DNA of 64,000 nt from Epiperipatus broadwayi (GCA_028023455.1 JAQFVV010006221.1:5935011-5999010); one strand, 5' to 3'; counted from the first letter of the stretch, positions 46,900 through 59,986 are shown. The notes: a model not told the origin generated them from the sequence alone. Numbers and translations are program-made.

Positions 46900-47355
46900 G
46901 TTAATTGTATATATATATATATATTGTAACTGTTTGTGTTACATGGCACACAGCAAGATAGTTGTGTGTGCATATATATATAAAGTAAAGGAGAAATAGA
47001 AATAAACATACAAATTTTTGTAGATATTTTCTACATTTCACTTGGAATAATAATGACTGTAAAGGGTTAAATAACTGAATTTAAAACAGAATTTTCTTAT
47101 TAATTAGAACATTTTAAAAAGTCTAAATAAATTATTATTATTCTGACTTTGAAATTTAAAAACAAGCAGTTCAAACTGATAATTGTAAAAAATTATATTA
47201 TTTTTGAAATAATGCTTGTATGCATTTTTAGTATCTATTTTTACAAATCTTTGATAAGATTTCCAAATGTAAGTAATTAAAAGTGCTTTTGCTAAGAATT
47301 AGAATTGTTTTTTTTAATCAAGATAAGAAAAAAAGTAGTTTGAAATTAAAAACAA
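46900..47355. other. Anonymous AT-rich sequence
   Basis: TA-rich tracts only. Confidence 0.4.
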
Positions 47356-47359
47356 TGTG

Positions 47360-47950
47360 TTGTTGTCACCCTAGCAAACCAAGACTATAAAAGACTGGAT
47401 GGAAACAGATTAGTTCAGTTTGGATAGCAGTTTTTGAAAAGTTCAGTCTGGTTTTAATATTTTGAGAAGTAGTGATCAAATAGGCCAGCTGCAAAGTTTG
47501 GATAGTAATTTTTTTGAAGACAGTTCTTGTTTTAATATTTTTGTGAATTTGGCTAGCAGAGTTGGTGTTTGGATTGTTATAAAAAATAGCTCCCATGAAG
47601 ATGTAGCTGAAGTCAAGCCAATACATCCAGCAATGTGCAGTCTACTAGTTCTATATATTGGAGTTTTGATTCATTTGAAAACTGAGTCAACCTGAAATGG
47701 ATCAATTAGCCTGTACAAATGTGTTCTAGAAGACAGTTTGCTGGCCTGAAACTTATCAAACCATAGACAAGGTAGAATGCCAACATATCTTATTATACTT
47801 TCCCAATGCTGGCAATTGCCTGGTTTATGCTTAATTTGATGATGGACCAAAAACCAAGCTTACCAAGAGAAAGCTTGAAGAATTGGTATACATATGTTGC
47901 TGTTTATCTATATATGCAGAGGAGCACAAAGAAACATATTTACAAAAGTG
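47360..47950. other. Less AT-rich unidentified block
   Basis: Base composition is more even than the flanks over about 600 bp. Overlapping open frames (47366-47626 minus, 47462-47695 plus) contain an internal near-repeat: AGTTTGGATAGCAGTTTTTGAA and AGTTTGGATAGTAATTTTTTTGAA, 80-90 bp apart. No family was recognised. A non-coding exon or transposon body is possible. Confidence 0.3.
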
Positions 47951-48399
47951 AGTTGTCTTAAAATAATTCATTTAAAAGACATTTTTAAATTTGTAATATT
48001 TAATTTAAAGACTTTATGATTGGATAAATGCAACCTGAATAGCATTGTATATAATAACAAAATTTTAAATAATTTTCTTAGTAAAAATGATATTTAAATA
48101 ACTGATAAATATATAATGATATTAGTTTAAAATCGTTTATTAAAGGAGAAAAAAAGTTTCAATTTATATTTTTAAATTTAAAAAAATGTTATAATTAAGA
48201 GTTAAGAATAATTTATTGACTCTTTTTTTCCAAAATATTTTAGACTAAAAAAAAAAAAAGACATTTTAAATCCATACAATCAACTGTCAAAAATTTCATA
48301 GTCCTTATTTTTAAAGAAAAAGCCTATATTCTGCAAAGAGAATTAATTGCAAAAGAATCTTTAATAATATTGTGATAAACTAAAATATGTAATATAAAC

Positions 48400-49130
48400 A
48401 TCAATGTGCATATACATTCGTATATGCACAGCATATATGTTAAATCAGGAATTAATTATTTATTTTAAAATTAATAATTTTAGTTTGACGAAAATGAAAT
48501 ATATGGTATAAATGTCAGTGTGTGCCTGCAATTCAACATGCACACACATATATGTAAAATTTTAATCATTTATAGTATTTTTTATACAACTGAAAAGTTC
48601 AGTCATTTATTGTATTTTATTTAATGATTCAAATATGATAGAAAATGAATTTAATTTATATATTATTCACCAATGTACTGCATTATGTGTGTGTATATAT
48701 ATATCAATGCTTGTCATGTATTAGACAAAATTTTAGTGATGTTTTAAAATTTTATTAGATGTCAATTGAAATACATTCATTGTATATTATAAAACGCACA
48801 TCTAAGCACATATATATGTAAACCACAATGTAATAAATCAGATTTTGATTTTATGTTAATCAACACATATATCAATTTTAATCATTTAAAGGTGACAAGT
48901 AAAAATGTTTACTTTATGGCAAGTCAAATATGTTCAGAAATTATATGCACACACATGTATATGTGCACATATATGTCAATTGTATTGCAAATACCGATGT
49001 GTATCAGACACATATGTACATTTTTAATCATTTATTTTATCATTAAATGGCAATTCAAAAATGTTCATTTTATATTAAGCTACATGTTTGTGAGCTGTCT
49101 GGTTTTAAATAAACCTATTGGAATATATAT
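48400..49130. repeat. Degenerate repeat tract with CACATATAT and TTTTAATCATTTA motifs
   Basis: The pair (CA)n-ATATATGT then TTTTAATCATTTA and GGCAATTCAAAAATGTTCA-like text recurs at about 48545, 48865 and 49010. Unit spacing is irregular. Probably an old minisatellite. Confidence 0.45.
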
Positions 49131-49185
49131 GTAAATTAATGTAATAATTTGAATTGTGTACATTAATGTAAATCACAAATGTGAT

Positions 49186-49304
49186 AATTTTTTTATTGCA
49201 TGTTAATCAAAATCAGAAGACTTCTAATTGTAGAGCCATATTCTAATTTTTTTATTGCATGTTAATCAAAATCAGAAGGCTTCTAATTGTAGAGCCATAT
49301 TCTA
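49186..49304. repeat. Tandem duplication of 59 bp
   Basis: AATTTTTTTATTGCATGTTA at 49186 recurs at 49245 and the two units differ at one position (AGAAGACTTC against AGAAGGCTTC). A recent duplication. Confidence 0.95.
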
Positions 49305-50149
49305 AAGACCTTATTTTCATTTTTCTATTGTTATTAATAAACTTGAATTCAATTGTTTAAATCATATTAAATCATCATTTCTTGGTCACATAACAGTAAT
49401 GAGTGTGAGTTTTTTCTGAGCTAGATTCATGTATAATGGCTGATGTATAAATGGGGATGTATTTTAGTGCTTATGGGCATCCAGATGATTGATTGTGATG
49501 ATTTATTGATATATCCTGGAATAGCACTAAGATCTTTAAAGCTCATGCACTACATTTTATTTTATTTTAGTCTTAGGATGAAGTTTATAGTTTGCCAGTG
49601 CATTAATGGCACTAAGTGGCCAGAGCATTGATAATAATCAGCATGTTTTAATGTCCCAGCATTATTGTTTTTATGATTATATATTTTGATGAATGAGCAC
49701 TTAGTTGGTGCATCCAAGTTATTTTTAAATAATTGCCCAAGCTGACAATGGTTCAATAGTTAGCCTGGTCCACAGAATACCCATTTTCAATCCAGTCACA
49801 AGATTGACTGTTGATTTATTTTGTTATGAACCACTCATAATGATGAGTATTACTTATACTTATTATTACTTAATTATAGTGCTGGTGAATTTATAATGCT
49901 TCTAGTTGTTCTGAGGAGTAACTGATCTCTTCTGATCTAACTGGGTGATCTCTCACTGAGATTTCAGAGAATTCTCATTCTTGCTCTCTCTTTCGATATT
50001 GCTCATTTTTTAATATAATATTTGTGATATTAAACATACCTTTAATATCTTACTTCTAATTTACTTTTTTATTCAATTGAATTATTTGAAATATTTTATT
50101 TCATTTAGAAATGATTTTCATCCACCCCCTGATACCCATCCCATTACAA

Positions 50150-50480
50150 TATATTTATTATTTTGTAATTAGAGGGGATTTGAACCCAGACTTTCAAGCT
50201 GACTTTAGTCATTCTCTTCATCTTACATATACATGCAAAAAAATAAATGATCTTCAATATATGTATTTCATGCTGAAACAGCACTGATCAGTTGGTTCGG
50301 ATCATCATCTCTCACACACATATATAATCAGTGCTTGGTTTATATTAAAGTAGAAAATCAAACATTAATGGACAGACTTCAATCTTCTCCACACTCCAAC
50401 TCTTCAGCCATCTATATCATTGAAAGTCTGTTGATGGTCGGTTCAAAGCCCTTGTTTGCCAATTTTTGTTGTGTCATCCT
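50150..50480 (-). mobile_element. Family A hammerhead element with tRNA-like segment
   Basis: On the minus strand: GAGTTGGAGTGTGGAGAAG and GTCTGTCCATTAATG, the ribozyme at 50305-50247, then a tRNA-like stretch ending in AAGTCTGGGTTCAAATCCCC (50172-50190), whose GGTTCAAATCC is a good B box. Same order as the 20.5 kb copy. Confidence 0.8.
50247..50305 (-). ncRNA. Type I hammerhead fold, family A copy 5 (core mutated)
   Basis: AUGAUC/GAUCAU distal stem I (compensated relative to other copies), core CUGAUCA (G8 changed to C), stem II GUGCUG/CAGCAU, GAAA, stem III AUA/UAU with a CA loop, triplet AUA. The G8 change should inactivate it. Confidence 0.75.
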
Positions 50481-50999
50481 CATGTTGAGAAAATTGATCT
50501 TCTTCAATGTTATTTATAAGTTACATATTAAATTCTTTTAATAATTGTTATTACAAAATGAATTTTGCTAATTATTTTTAGATGCCATATTTATATATGT
50601 TCGTAAGAAAATTTTATAGTTTAGATTATTATGACAATTATTCTTTAATGATTGAAATTGTAAACAAACTTTTAGTTATAACTATGAATAAATTCAGAAA
50701 CATCCCAAAAATGTTTCCTTTTCCAAATCATTTTTGAAAGAGATCATGTTATAGACATACTGGTGCTTTTCTTCATTCTGTCATTTAAGACATCACTATT
50801 ATTATTTGATTAATAGCTTCAGAATTTTTGTATTTTAAGTTTTCAGTTTGGTTGAAATAATTAGGCAAATATTTATGATTAAACAGTGGTATTTCATATT
50901 CATTGTAATAGTTTGCTAGTGCAGTTTGAATGCATTTATTTTATTTGAAAAGAAATAAAAATCATCTTTTTATTTAATTAATTCATATATTGCACAGGC

Positions 51000-51270
51000 T
51001 AAAACCTGCATTTATATAGTAATATAGGCGAGATTCTAACTCAGACTTTCACATGACTCACTACTCTCAGTGCCATCTCAAATTGCTGACCCACCTGATC
51101 ACACACACGTTCAAAAGATAAATAATCACCAATGTACGTATTTCATGCTAAACCAGAAATCATCAGTTGGTCTAGATTACTATCCTCACACATATATATA
51201 ATCAGTGCTCAGCTTTATATTAAGATAGCCAATCTTCATACTTTAATGGACAGGCTTCAAACTATTCCAA
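51000..51270 (-). mobile_element. Family A hammerhead element with tRNA-like segment
   Basis: Same order as the neighbouring copy: TTGAAGCCTGTCCATTAAAG, TAATATAAAGCTGAGCACTG, ribozyme, then GAGTAGTGAGTCATGTG and AAGTCTGAGTTAGAATCTCG (tRNA-like, weaker B box). Confidence 0.75.
51122..51179 (-). ncRNA. Type I hammerhead fold, family A copy 6
   Basis: UAAUC/GAUUA distal stem I, CCAA/UUGG, intact CUGAUGA (51160-51166), stem II weakened (UUUCUG/UAGCAU), GAAA, stem III AUAC/GUAC with the A15.1 partner changed U to C. Probably inactive. Confidence 0.7.
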
Positions 51271-51279
51271 CTCACTTAA

Positions 51280-52690
51280 TTATTTCATTAATTGTATGAA
51301 AATAATCCTAATAGAAATGTAGATTGTTTTACACTGATAAAATCCACCTAACTTTTATCATTAAATAAAAGTGGTTGAACACAAAATTATTTTCAGAAAT
51401 AATAAATGTATATATTTGTACAAACATCTTTATATATATAGTGTCTTTCAATTTTTAAAAATACAATTTGCATGTAAATTGTTTTAACCGCGCATTAAAG
51501 ATAATATTAGAAATATAAAATTGTAAATATTAATGTATACTAGATTTGAGAATGTCGAATATTAGTTGTCCAGAATAGATTTTTTTTTTTGTATGACATC
51601 AAAAAGATGTGAATTCCATGAATTTTCGTTTTTGTCCAATTATTCCCGTAAGATCTTTCATTTTATTACTTCTTCCAAGGCTGTCCAAGAAATTAAATTT
51701 TTGTTTAAGATTGATTGTAATATTACTTTTAAATGTGTGTTAGCATCTCATAACATTGGCACATGTGGAAAACATCAGCTTCTTAGTTAAGATGATGAAA
51801 GTCATCAGGAAAAAAAAACGAGTCATCCTCTGCTTTAGATCTTAGTCAGTACAGGAAATAGAAAGCGCGGCCTACATATGTCAGCTGGAAGAAACGCGTT
51901 AATTAAGAATAATTGAAATGTAGAGAATATTAGCAATTCTAGTTATTAGAATGTGAACCCAAGCTATATGAAATGGATTAAAAAAGTGATATAATTTGCA
52001 TTTATTGCTTTGAAATTTAGTTTTTTCTTTCTCAAAAATATATAAATAAACTTATTAAAAAATATAGTATATTTAACTTCTCAGATATTCGTAGTTATAA
52101 AAAAACATATTTTGAATTATCTTATAAGAGTAAAACACAGGTTTTTAAATGTGTTAGCATTTTCTTTCTCAATATATATATATATACTTCTAATAAAATG
52201 TTAATAGGTTGCCCCCCCCCCCCATTCCTAAAGTTGATATACATGTTATTATAAATTTGAAGTTTATTCAACCAAATTAAATTTTATTACCCTTTTGAAT
52301 ATTTTACAATTCCACTATTATTTAATCCGCTAGCAAATATTGTAAAATTTTCAGCAATATCTGTTAAATAGCATTTGTTGTGAATTCTGTGTTAAGATAT
52401 TTTCTATATGCACTCATATACTTTGGTAGTCCACTGTTGCCCAATAATCTCTGCCTGTTTTTATTTTCGATACTTGTATGGATAGATGCACTATGAAATA
52501 TGTATATACATACCTACTATTTATAAATAAATATAATAGCAAATAAATTTTGTTAATAATGTTCAATGCTCACCAGTAGTATTTATTGACAGTAGTCTGA
52601 TTTTAGGGTATCATTTGACATAGAACATCACATGAACATAAAGAATTGTTATCCAAAGATAAGGTAACTCATATATATATATTTAAATAC
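51280..52690. other. Anonymous AT-rich sequence
   Basis: One open frame (51566-51790, +) of fair composition is not recognised. A C-run lies at 52212-52223. Confidence 0.4.
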
Positions 52691-52810
52691 CTGTATATTG
52701 TCTATACTAAACAATGTAATTATGAGGGACTTGAATTCAGACTTTCAAACTCTCCACTGCTATCCATCTTATACAACTGATATATGACCACATACATATG
52801 AAAAAGATAA

Positions 52811-52867
52811 ATGATCTCCAATATAAGTATTTCATGCTGAACCAGCACTTATCAGTTGATCCAGATT
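52811..52867 (-). ncRNA. Type I hammerhead fold, family A copy 7 (core mutated)
   Basis: Core CUGAUAA (G8 changed to A), stem II GUGCUG/CAGCAU, GAAA, stem III AUA/UAU, triplet AUA, UUGG strand intact. The partner reads UCAA instead of CCAA. Confidence 0.75.
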
Positions 52868-52925
52868 AAAGTTTGAAGATTTGCTATCTTAATATAAACT
52901 GAGCAGTAATTGTATATATGTGTTG

Positions 52926-52989
52926 GTGATGGTGTTCTGGACCAACTGATGAGTGCTGGTTCAGCATGAAATATATATATTGAGATCAT
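52926..52989 (+). ncRNA. Type I hammerhead fold, family A copy 8 (core intact)
   Basis: CUGAUGA (52946-52952), stem II GUGCUG-GUU-CAGCAU, GAAA, loopless stem III AUAU/AUAU, triplet AUA, stem I CAA/UUG. The distal stem I is weaker than in copies 3 and 5. Confidence 0.8.
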
Positions 52990-53099
52990 TTATTTTTTTC
53001 TTATGTATGTGGTCATGTATATCAGTTGTATAAGATGGATTGGATAGCTATGGGGGGAGTTTGAAAGTCTGTGTTCAAGACCTTTATAATTATATATAT

Positions 53100-53930
53100 A
53101 TATAATGATGATTTGGTAGTGCATTCCATTTTTTGAAGACGGTATTGCAAATAAAAGTCTTTTTATTTTTTGAAACTCTCACAACTGAGAATCAACTAAT
53201 ATAAATACTATAAAATGATTATAAAGATCAAGTAAAAGAAAAGAAAAATACGTATATATGTGTAAAACAAACGATAAAGAATTGGAAGTAAATTTAAATA
53301 ATTTTGTCTTAAAATCTCGTTTTTTTTTGCTAATTTATAATAGACATATATTTTGAGCAATATGTGTTTATTTTGCACATTATTGGTAGTATTTTTATAT
53401 ATAATTGATTCTGGTATTACAAGACATCATTGTCATAGCTCTGTTAAAATTTGCTACATGAAAACAACATATTTTTCATCACAAAGGAGACTCTACATAC
53501 AGTTACAACGAATAAGATCTCTCACTTGAGTGAAAATAATTTGTAGCTAGAAGATAATTTGAAATAAGTAATCCGATTTCATATTACACATTTCTTATTA
53601 AAAGTTATTCACAAGAATTTATCTTTTTGCATTTGAAAACTTTTTATATATAAAGATAGAATCAAAATTAATAACATTAATTTTCTTACTCAGATTTTAT
53701 GGATGTATATATATGTAACTAAGTGTTATCACTTAGTTACATGCACACATATAGTATGTGAGAATTTTTAATAGTAATTATTATCCAGAAAATTTATAAA
53801 AATTTGTATAAAGACTAGGATCCATACCAGACAAATTTGCATACTCAGACCAGTTTCTAATCACAGGATGATATAATTATTGGTTTCAATTTAAAAATAA
53901 CCCAATCCTGTACTAATGTTTCTTTTTTAA
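53100..53930. other. Anonymous AT-rich sequence
   Basis: A short palindrome ATGTAACTAAGTG-TTATCACTTAGTTACAT occurs at about 53712-53742. Nothing else was recognised. Confidence 0.45.
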
Positions 53931-54560
53931 ACCTTAGGTATTGATGTTTTTGTTAAATGTTCAATGACTTGATAATATCCTCTTCTTAGCAATCTGTAAT
54001 GCTCTATGATTTCTTCTGTTTTTCAATATTCATATCCTCTCTGTCAGTCTATACATTTTTCTGCACATTTATTTTCTAATTCTATCTGTTCCTTTTTCCC
54101 AATTTTTTTTTGTGTCCTTTGGTCTCTTTCCTTATGGTGTTTAATATTTGTTTCAGTAAACTTACCTGAGGCATCCTCTATGCATATCGCTATTTTAATT
54201 GTCTTATTATGATTTTATTTCTCCAATTCTTTTATTACATCCATTCTCTTTTATACTTTCTTGCTGATCTTCATCAACAACCATTTCTGTAACTATCAAT
54301 TTCCTTTCCATTCTTTCATTCAACTGTCAAATCTCATTTTCATATGTAATGATCCTTTCCAGTATTGTGTTATAGTAATTTCTGATATATTCTGGTCCCA
54401 TAATATCCCATTTTCATTACTATGGCTGTTCTATCAGGTATGTTTTTTTTCTAATAACTTCATTTGTTGTTTTCCTTCATGCCTAGTTACTTTTACTTCT
54501 TATATTTTTTAATATATTGTTCATCCTCCAATCTTTTATTCTGTATATTCCTCAATATAT
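53930..54560. other. Pyrimidine-skewed block, possible antisense LINE remnant
   Basis: The plus strand is C/T-rich over about 600 bp, as other minus-strand LINE fragments here are (for example 37.4-38.2 kb). Minus-strand fragments such as IAICIEDASGKFTETNIKHH appear but match no family I can name. Confidence 0.3.
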
Positions 54561-56940
54561 TTTTTAGTTTTTGTTATATTTACTGCAAGAACCTGTTTTC
54601 TATATTTCTTTATTAATTTTCAAGTCATACTACTCAAATCATTATAATTCTGAGCTAAAACTATTTGATGATCAGTTTAGTGCAATGTATAAAACATTAT
54701 GTAGAAGAATTTCTATTTTTCACATTTCCTTTTCCATATTTTAAGTGTTTGTTCTATATATACTTTATATAATGTAGGTGATGATTATATGAGATTAAGT
54801 GGTTTTTATAGAAAATATTTTTCTTAGCTATTTAAAATTACTGAGCTAAGATAAGTAGAAATGAAAGTTTTATAGGCTTCATATCTATCAAAGAAAAGAG
54901 TCTCCAACAAAAAATTATTATTTGGGAAATGAAATATAACTAATTTGATTAAGCACAAAATCATTTCTTTCCTCAAAATAATTTACAGTTACATTTGATG
55001 TATTTTTTGCCATAAGCGAAATAATGTTCAAAAGAATTTTATTCATGAAACTGATTGAATAAATATAGTTCAATTTCTACATATTTTAAAATTTAATATT
55101 AATATAGTTTGTTGTTGCATGTGATCTATCATGTTTATGCATGATTATAGCAAGCACTGATTTGTAAAAATACTATTAAATATTTATTAATTAAAACAAA
55201 TATACAAATAAGTATTTATAAGTGCCTGATTCTGTTGTTGAGATATAGCATCTGGTTGTCATGCGACTACTAATGTAAGGATTTCAGGTACCTTTCTAGG
55301 AATACCTACCACTTCCTACTGTACTGTGGCAGCTTGCCTCATGTGTAAGAATGGTAACACTTTTGGATGTTCTATAACAGCTTGTCTTATGTCTGAATTA
55401 GATTTTAGCAGCTTTCAGTTCTAACATAAACTTGCTTCACTGGTTTAACCATACAGTGAACAATGTTCATATTACCATTCAGGTCTGCTAGTAAATTGTT
55501 GTTGCTTTTACTTTACTTCCAACTGGACTGATAATTTATAATCAGATCCTGATCCATAATGAGAGCAATCAAATTTACTGAGTATCATCAACCATTGGCC
55601 TGTATCTGCTATTGGATATATGTTATTCGTTTATATATATATATTGGTCTGTGGTAATGAATGCTCAATTTGATCAAGATAAATAATCTGGACTGGTCTA
55701 TTAATTGAAAGTAAGTTAAGATATAACATGATCATATGTTTTTGATTACTTACTGTACTGAATGAAACTGACATTTATTTGCTTCTTTCATTGTTAATGA
55801 TGAAGTTCTTTATTTTAGATATGTCATAAATGAAAGCAGTGATTATTTTGCAAGAAGGCTAGATAATAATCAGATAAAATATATTTATCATCCTTTAATT
55901 TTATAATCAAACATAATATTGTATAATGAATAAACTCTCTACTGTATATTTTTAGCATCAATGCCTCTATTTTATTTTCTATTGACATAGATAGCTTTAA
56001 TGAAATCACTATCTGTGACATCATCAATCTTACAAAATGGCTACCATTTTGAAAAAAAAAATGGTGGTTGTTTTTAAGAAAATATTTTAAAAATTTGTTT
56101 AAAGATCATTATAGCAAATAATTGATTTTAAATCAAAATAGTGGGTACAAATTGATAATTCCTATGGGAATTCTCACGTAAAGGTTTCATCAATAATTGG
56201 GATAAAGGTTTATATGATTTAAAGTTATAAGAGAATTTACATTGGAAAGTTTCTGATAATAAAAATAGGTTCTTTAGGACATAGCAATTGTATTTGTCAC
56301 TTTGTCTTAAACAATTATCATGCCAAAATAAAGAAAAAACAAAATTGGCATCAACTTTCACAATATTCTTGATATTATGCAGTCAAAATAAAAGAATACA
56401 ACATTCATGTTAAGAACTATTCTTAGACCCTTTCTGAACATGAACACTGCATGCTTTTATTTTGGTCACACAATTTCAGGCACATTGTGAAAGCTCATTA
56501 AAATACATTTATGTGTATAAAAGTATTTTTTAATTTTATTTTCTACTTTATAGTTTTAAAGTTCCATAAATTAGGAATCAATTCTAATTTAATACTGCTA
56601 AATAGTAATACTGTGAAGAGTACTCAGTCCTATATAGAATTAAAAAGGTCCCTATTATTTGCTAAAATTGTTTGAAAATTATAAAAAAAATAAATAAACA
56701 AGATTGGAAATTGAAATATGGGTGAAAATTGAGCCGTACAGACAGATTTTGGCCATAAAAATACAAACCCATGCTGATCATAGGCATACACACAAAATAA
56801 CGTAAAATAAAATATACCTAGTGATATCAACATTACTCAATTTAATTAAGACTATTTACTAGATTTTATACAGTATATATATGTGCATAATGCACAGATA
56901 ATGAAGCTAATCCAATCTTAGAATTAAAAGTGGAATTTAA
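54560..56940. other. Anonymous AT-rich sequence
   Basis: No gene, RNA or repeat family recognised. The 55230-55600 part is less AT-rich and could be old repeat. Confidence 0.4.
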
Positions 56941-56942
56941 AT

Positions 56943-58080
56943 TTAGCTAAGTGCTTTCGAGAGACTTTGCTCTCACAATCATAACTATTAATAGTCTGTA
57001 AAAACTACATTTTAAGTGTTTTATGCAAATTGCTTACAGCTGCCATTTCCGGGAAAGAACAAAGCAGGCCTCCCTTCTATTAATGGTCTTGGAGTACTTG
57101 CCTATGTGGAATGCCTCTTTAACTTTGCATTTAGTGTTGCGTTTCTCAGCACATAATGCTGGCATTGGCTGGCTCAAATATCCACGTTCTTTCATGCCCA
57201 TCAAAGATGGAATTGTCTTCTTGTATATTTTTTATTTTGTGATAAACGTATTTATGCCGAGAGACTCTATTAGCGATGTTGGTTTTAGTTTCCCCATAAT
57301 ATACAGTTTGGCAGTTATTTTGTGGACAAGTCATCTTATTCATGACTTGTGGGGTGACATAAGGAGTGATCTTATCTTTAGTGTTATTGATTAGTCTGTT
57401 AGTATTAGGGGGGGGGCATGAAATGCGATTGTGAAGTCATTGGATAGTTTGTTAATGAGGTATTTAACTAGTGGTTGAATATATGGGATAAGTATTCTAG
57501 GTTTGCTATCTCGTTTTATTTTGATTGATTTTACTGAAAATTTTATTCACTTTTTTATTAATAGAGGCTTGTGAGTCATCCTGTATTAAATAAATCGTTT
57601 GTGTATTGGTTAAGATTAGTTCTTTTATCTGCATCATACTTACACAATTTATGATTTCTATTTAGAAATGATGATAGGCTGGCTAGTTTGTGAGAAGAGG
57701 GTGCATACGAAGTGGGGCATGCTATTGGCTTAATGATCATATTGTAATCAAGCTGCTTTTGATTTCTGTCTATGCTTATATCTAGGTATTTAACATGGTG
57801 TGTTTGATCTTCTGCTGTATGGGTATAAGTAAGGCTGGTAGTGTTTTGAAGGTTGGTGTATAGATCTGTAATGACTTGGTTTGTTGCAGCAATGAATATG
57901 TCATCTACATATCTAAGATACATAATATGTGGAGTAGAACTGAAGAATCTGGGTAATCTTTGCTTCTCGTGTAGTCAAGCACTATACTAGAGATGATGCC
58001 AGTGAGTGGAAGTCCCATTGGCCAGCTGTTGAGCATTTTATATTTGTTTCTGTCTATCCCTTTTAGACAGCAATAAAAAG
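56943..58080 (-). pseudogene. Penelope-like element: reverse transcriptase and GIY-YIG endonuclease
   Basis: From 58075 downward on the minus strand: the polymerase catalytic box YLRYVDDIFIAATNQ at the start of the frame 57923-57576 (preceded by an out-of-frame LTGI segment), the HVKYLDISIDRN block, then after a frame break a GIY-YIG domain at 57343-57146 (MTCPQNNCQTVYYGET, NRVSRHKYVYHK). A tail (KVKEAFHIGKYSKTINRR, ACFVLSRK) ends at 57020. RT followed by GIY-YIG is the defining order of Penelope-like elements. The 3' end has GAGAG-CAAAGU-CUCUC then GAAAGCAC, a hammerhead-like stem II plus GAAA but with a degraded upstream box. Truncated and frame-shifted. Confidence 0.9.
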
Positions 58081-58089
58081 AAGAAAAAT

Positions 58090-59980
58090 GCTTTACTGAA
58101 ATAAATAATTTCCTACCACCTTCTATTATTTAATTTTAAACAATGCATATATTATTATAAATGTTTATTTTATTATCTTAGTATATAATTATATTAGGGT
58201 ATTTAATGTGTTTGTTAATTGCCCGTATTCATATTCTACATCATACTTTAAATAATTCTAGTATTTAAAATAATATTTGTTTAGATTTTTAAATAAATAA
58301 AAAAATCCCTTTAAGATTTGAATATAGGTTTAGAATTTTAAACATATATAATCAACATATTTACTTATGTGTGAAACTAATGTTAACTATTTTCTATATT
58401 ATGCCTCCCCCCCCCCCCCCGGGATGTTGTGCTTTCATTGCACCATAGGTTCACATGGCTCTGTATAATAAATAGGAAAAAGCAAAAAAAAAAAGAATTC
58501 TAAAGTACTGAAGAGAATAGATGAAATAGTTATTGAAAAATTCAACAGTAAGCATCCATCTCTTCCTGAAGACAGATTGGGGGTAACTAGACTCAGTCAC
58601 GTGACAGTACTTTATTATTATCACTAATAGTTTTCTGACAAAAAAGCAAATATACATTTTAAAAAGATAGAAGAATAAAGGGTTAAAAAAAAAAAAAACG
58701 AAGAAAAATGGTAGATGATATTAAAGAAGAAAGTAGTTACAAAAAGCTTAATAACAAAAATATTGTAATAGATTTTGGATTGGCTTATGGAACTGTCCCG
58801 GGCTAAATTAATACTTGATAAATGTTAAAATCATTAATAGAAAGTATTACTACAATTTCTTTTTAAAATTTAAAAGTAACCAATTAATAAAATGATTTAG
58901 TCAAACAGATTGTTTTTATCAATTTATTTTTACTACAAACTTAAAGAGAGCTATTTTTAACCTTAATAACACGATGCCTCAAACTCTCAGTATGAGAGAT
59001 TTTGAAATAAGTTATTAAGATCATCTTCATGACAATTCCAAGCTAGTGATTTAAAAAATATCTTTTACAAGTCAAGTTCTTAATACATCAAACTTTATCC
59101 TCTCTCAAGAGCTATAAAACAAACAGAAATCTGTATTTTTTCAAAGACTTTGCTAATTATCTTTTCTAAATAAATGGGGATATTCGGAAATAATTTAATA
59201 GCTAAAAAAATCCAGAAGGCTTTTCAAAGCATATAGAAAACAGAAATGACACTTTATAATCCCATCTAGTGATTAATTACTAGTCAATGAGAAATTTCAA
59301 AATGAGAAAGAAAGAGGGGAGAAATCTAATTTATAAGTATAAAATTAGCAATTTGCCTTCTTTACTATAATATATAGTAATATTTTAGTTGCAAGGCAAA
59401 TGGAGTAATTAGGCTACAGAATATCAAAAATTAATAAATAATCGAATGATTAGCTGCTTTGGAGGTCATATGTTTGTTGAACTTTCATTCAGGAAATTTT
59501 AGTGTTGGACATGTCATGACACTTGACTATCATCGCTGCCAATTTGTCATTGTTTCCATGACAATTTGTTCTAGCATCTTAATATTTAGAAACTGCATTT
59601 TAAACTTTAATGAATTCTTTACGTTATTAAGAAGCATAATGTATATACATCCACGCATAAAGTAGATCTCGAAATTATTTAAAGACTTTAAAAATACTAA
59701 TTTGCACATTTTAGTTTTGTTGAGATCAAACTTTATAAAGTCAGTCATGATTTATTGACAAACGTAGATTTATGATATATAAATAAATATTTATACGACC
59801 AGTTCCTTGGGTGATTAAATAATGTTCGAACACCAAGGTCATTTTTTCCTTTTCTCAGATAGAACGCTCTCCTGGGATTATACACTTTTGAATCTGCTAT
59901 TTTCTTCAAAGTAAAGAGTAAATGCAAAACTGGAATTCCTCGTTTCCTAATTATTTGTAGTCATGTAGCAATGGCTTGGG
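58090..59980. other. Anonymous AT-rich sequence
   Basis: A 14-base C-run is at 58407-58420. A minus-strand open frame at 59745-59927 (NPRRAFYLRKGKNDLGVRTL) has balanced composition but is not recognised. Confidence 0.4.
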
Positions 59981-59986
59981 CAATAT

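Larger units (their letters stand above)
52715..53095. mobile_element. Family A inverted dimer, two ribozymes head to head
   Basis: A minus-strand copy (tRNA-like at 52725-52765, ribozyme at 52811-52867) ends just beyond its ribozyme stem I. It is followed by a plus-strand copy (GAAGATTTGCTATCTTAATA, ribozyme at 52926-52989, tRNA-like with TTGAAAGTCTGTGTTCAAGACC at 53060). The junction of the inverted halves is at the 5' edge of the minus-strand ribozyme. Confidence 0.8.

Noticed and set aside
47366-47695. Protein-coding gene
   Set aside because: The two overlapping open frames lack recognisable motifs and the region has an internal near-repeat. There is not enough to call a gene.
57023-57394. 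123-codon plus-strand open frame
   Set aside because: It is antisense to the GIY-YIG domain of the Penelope-like element.
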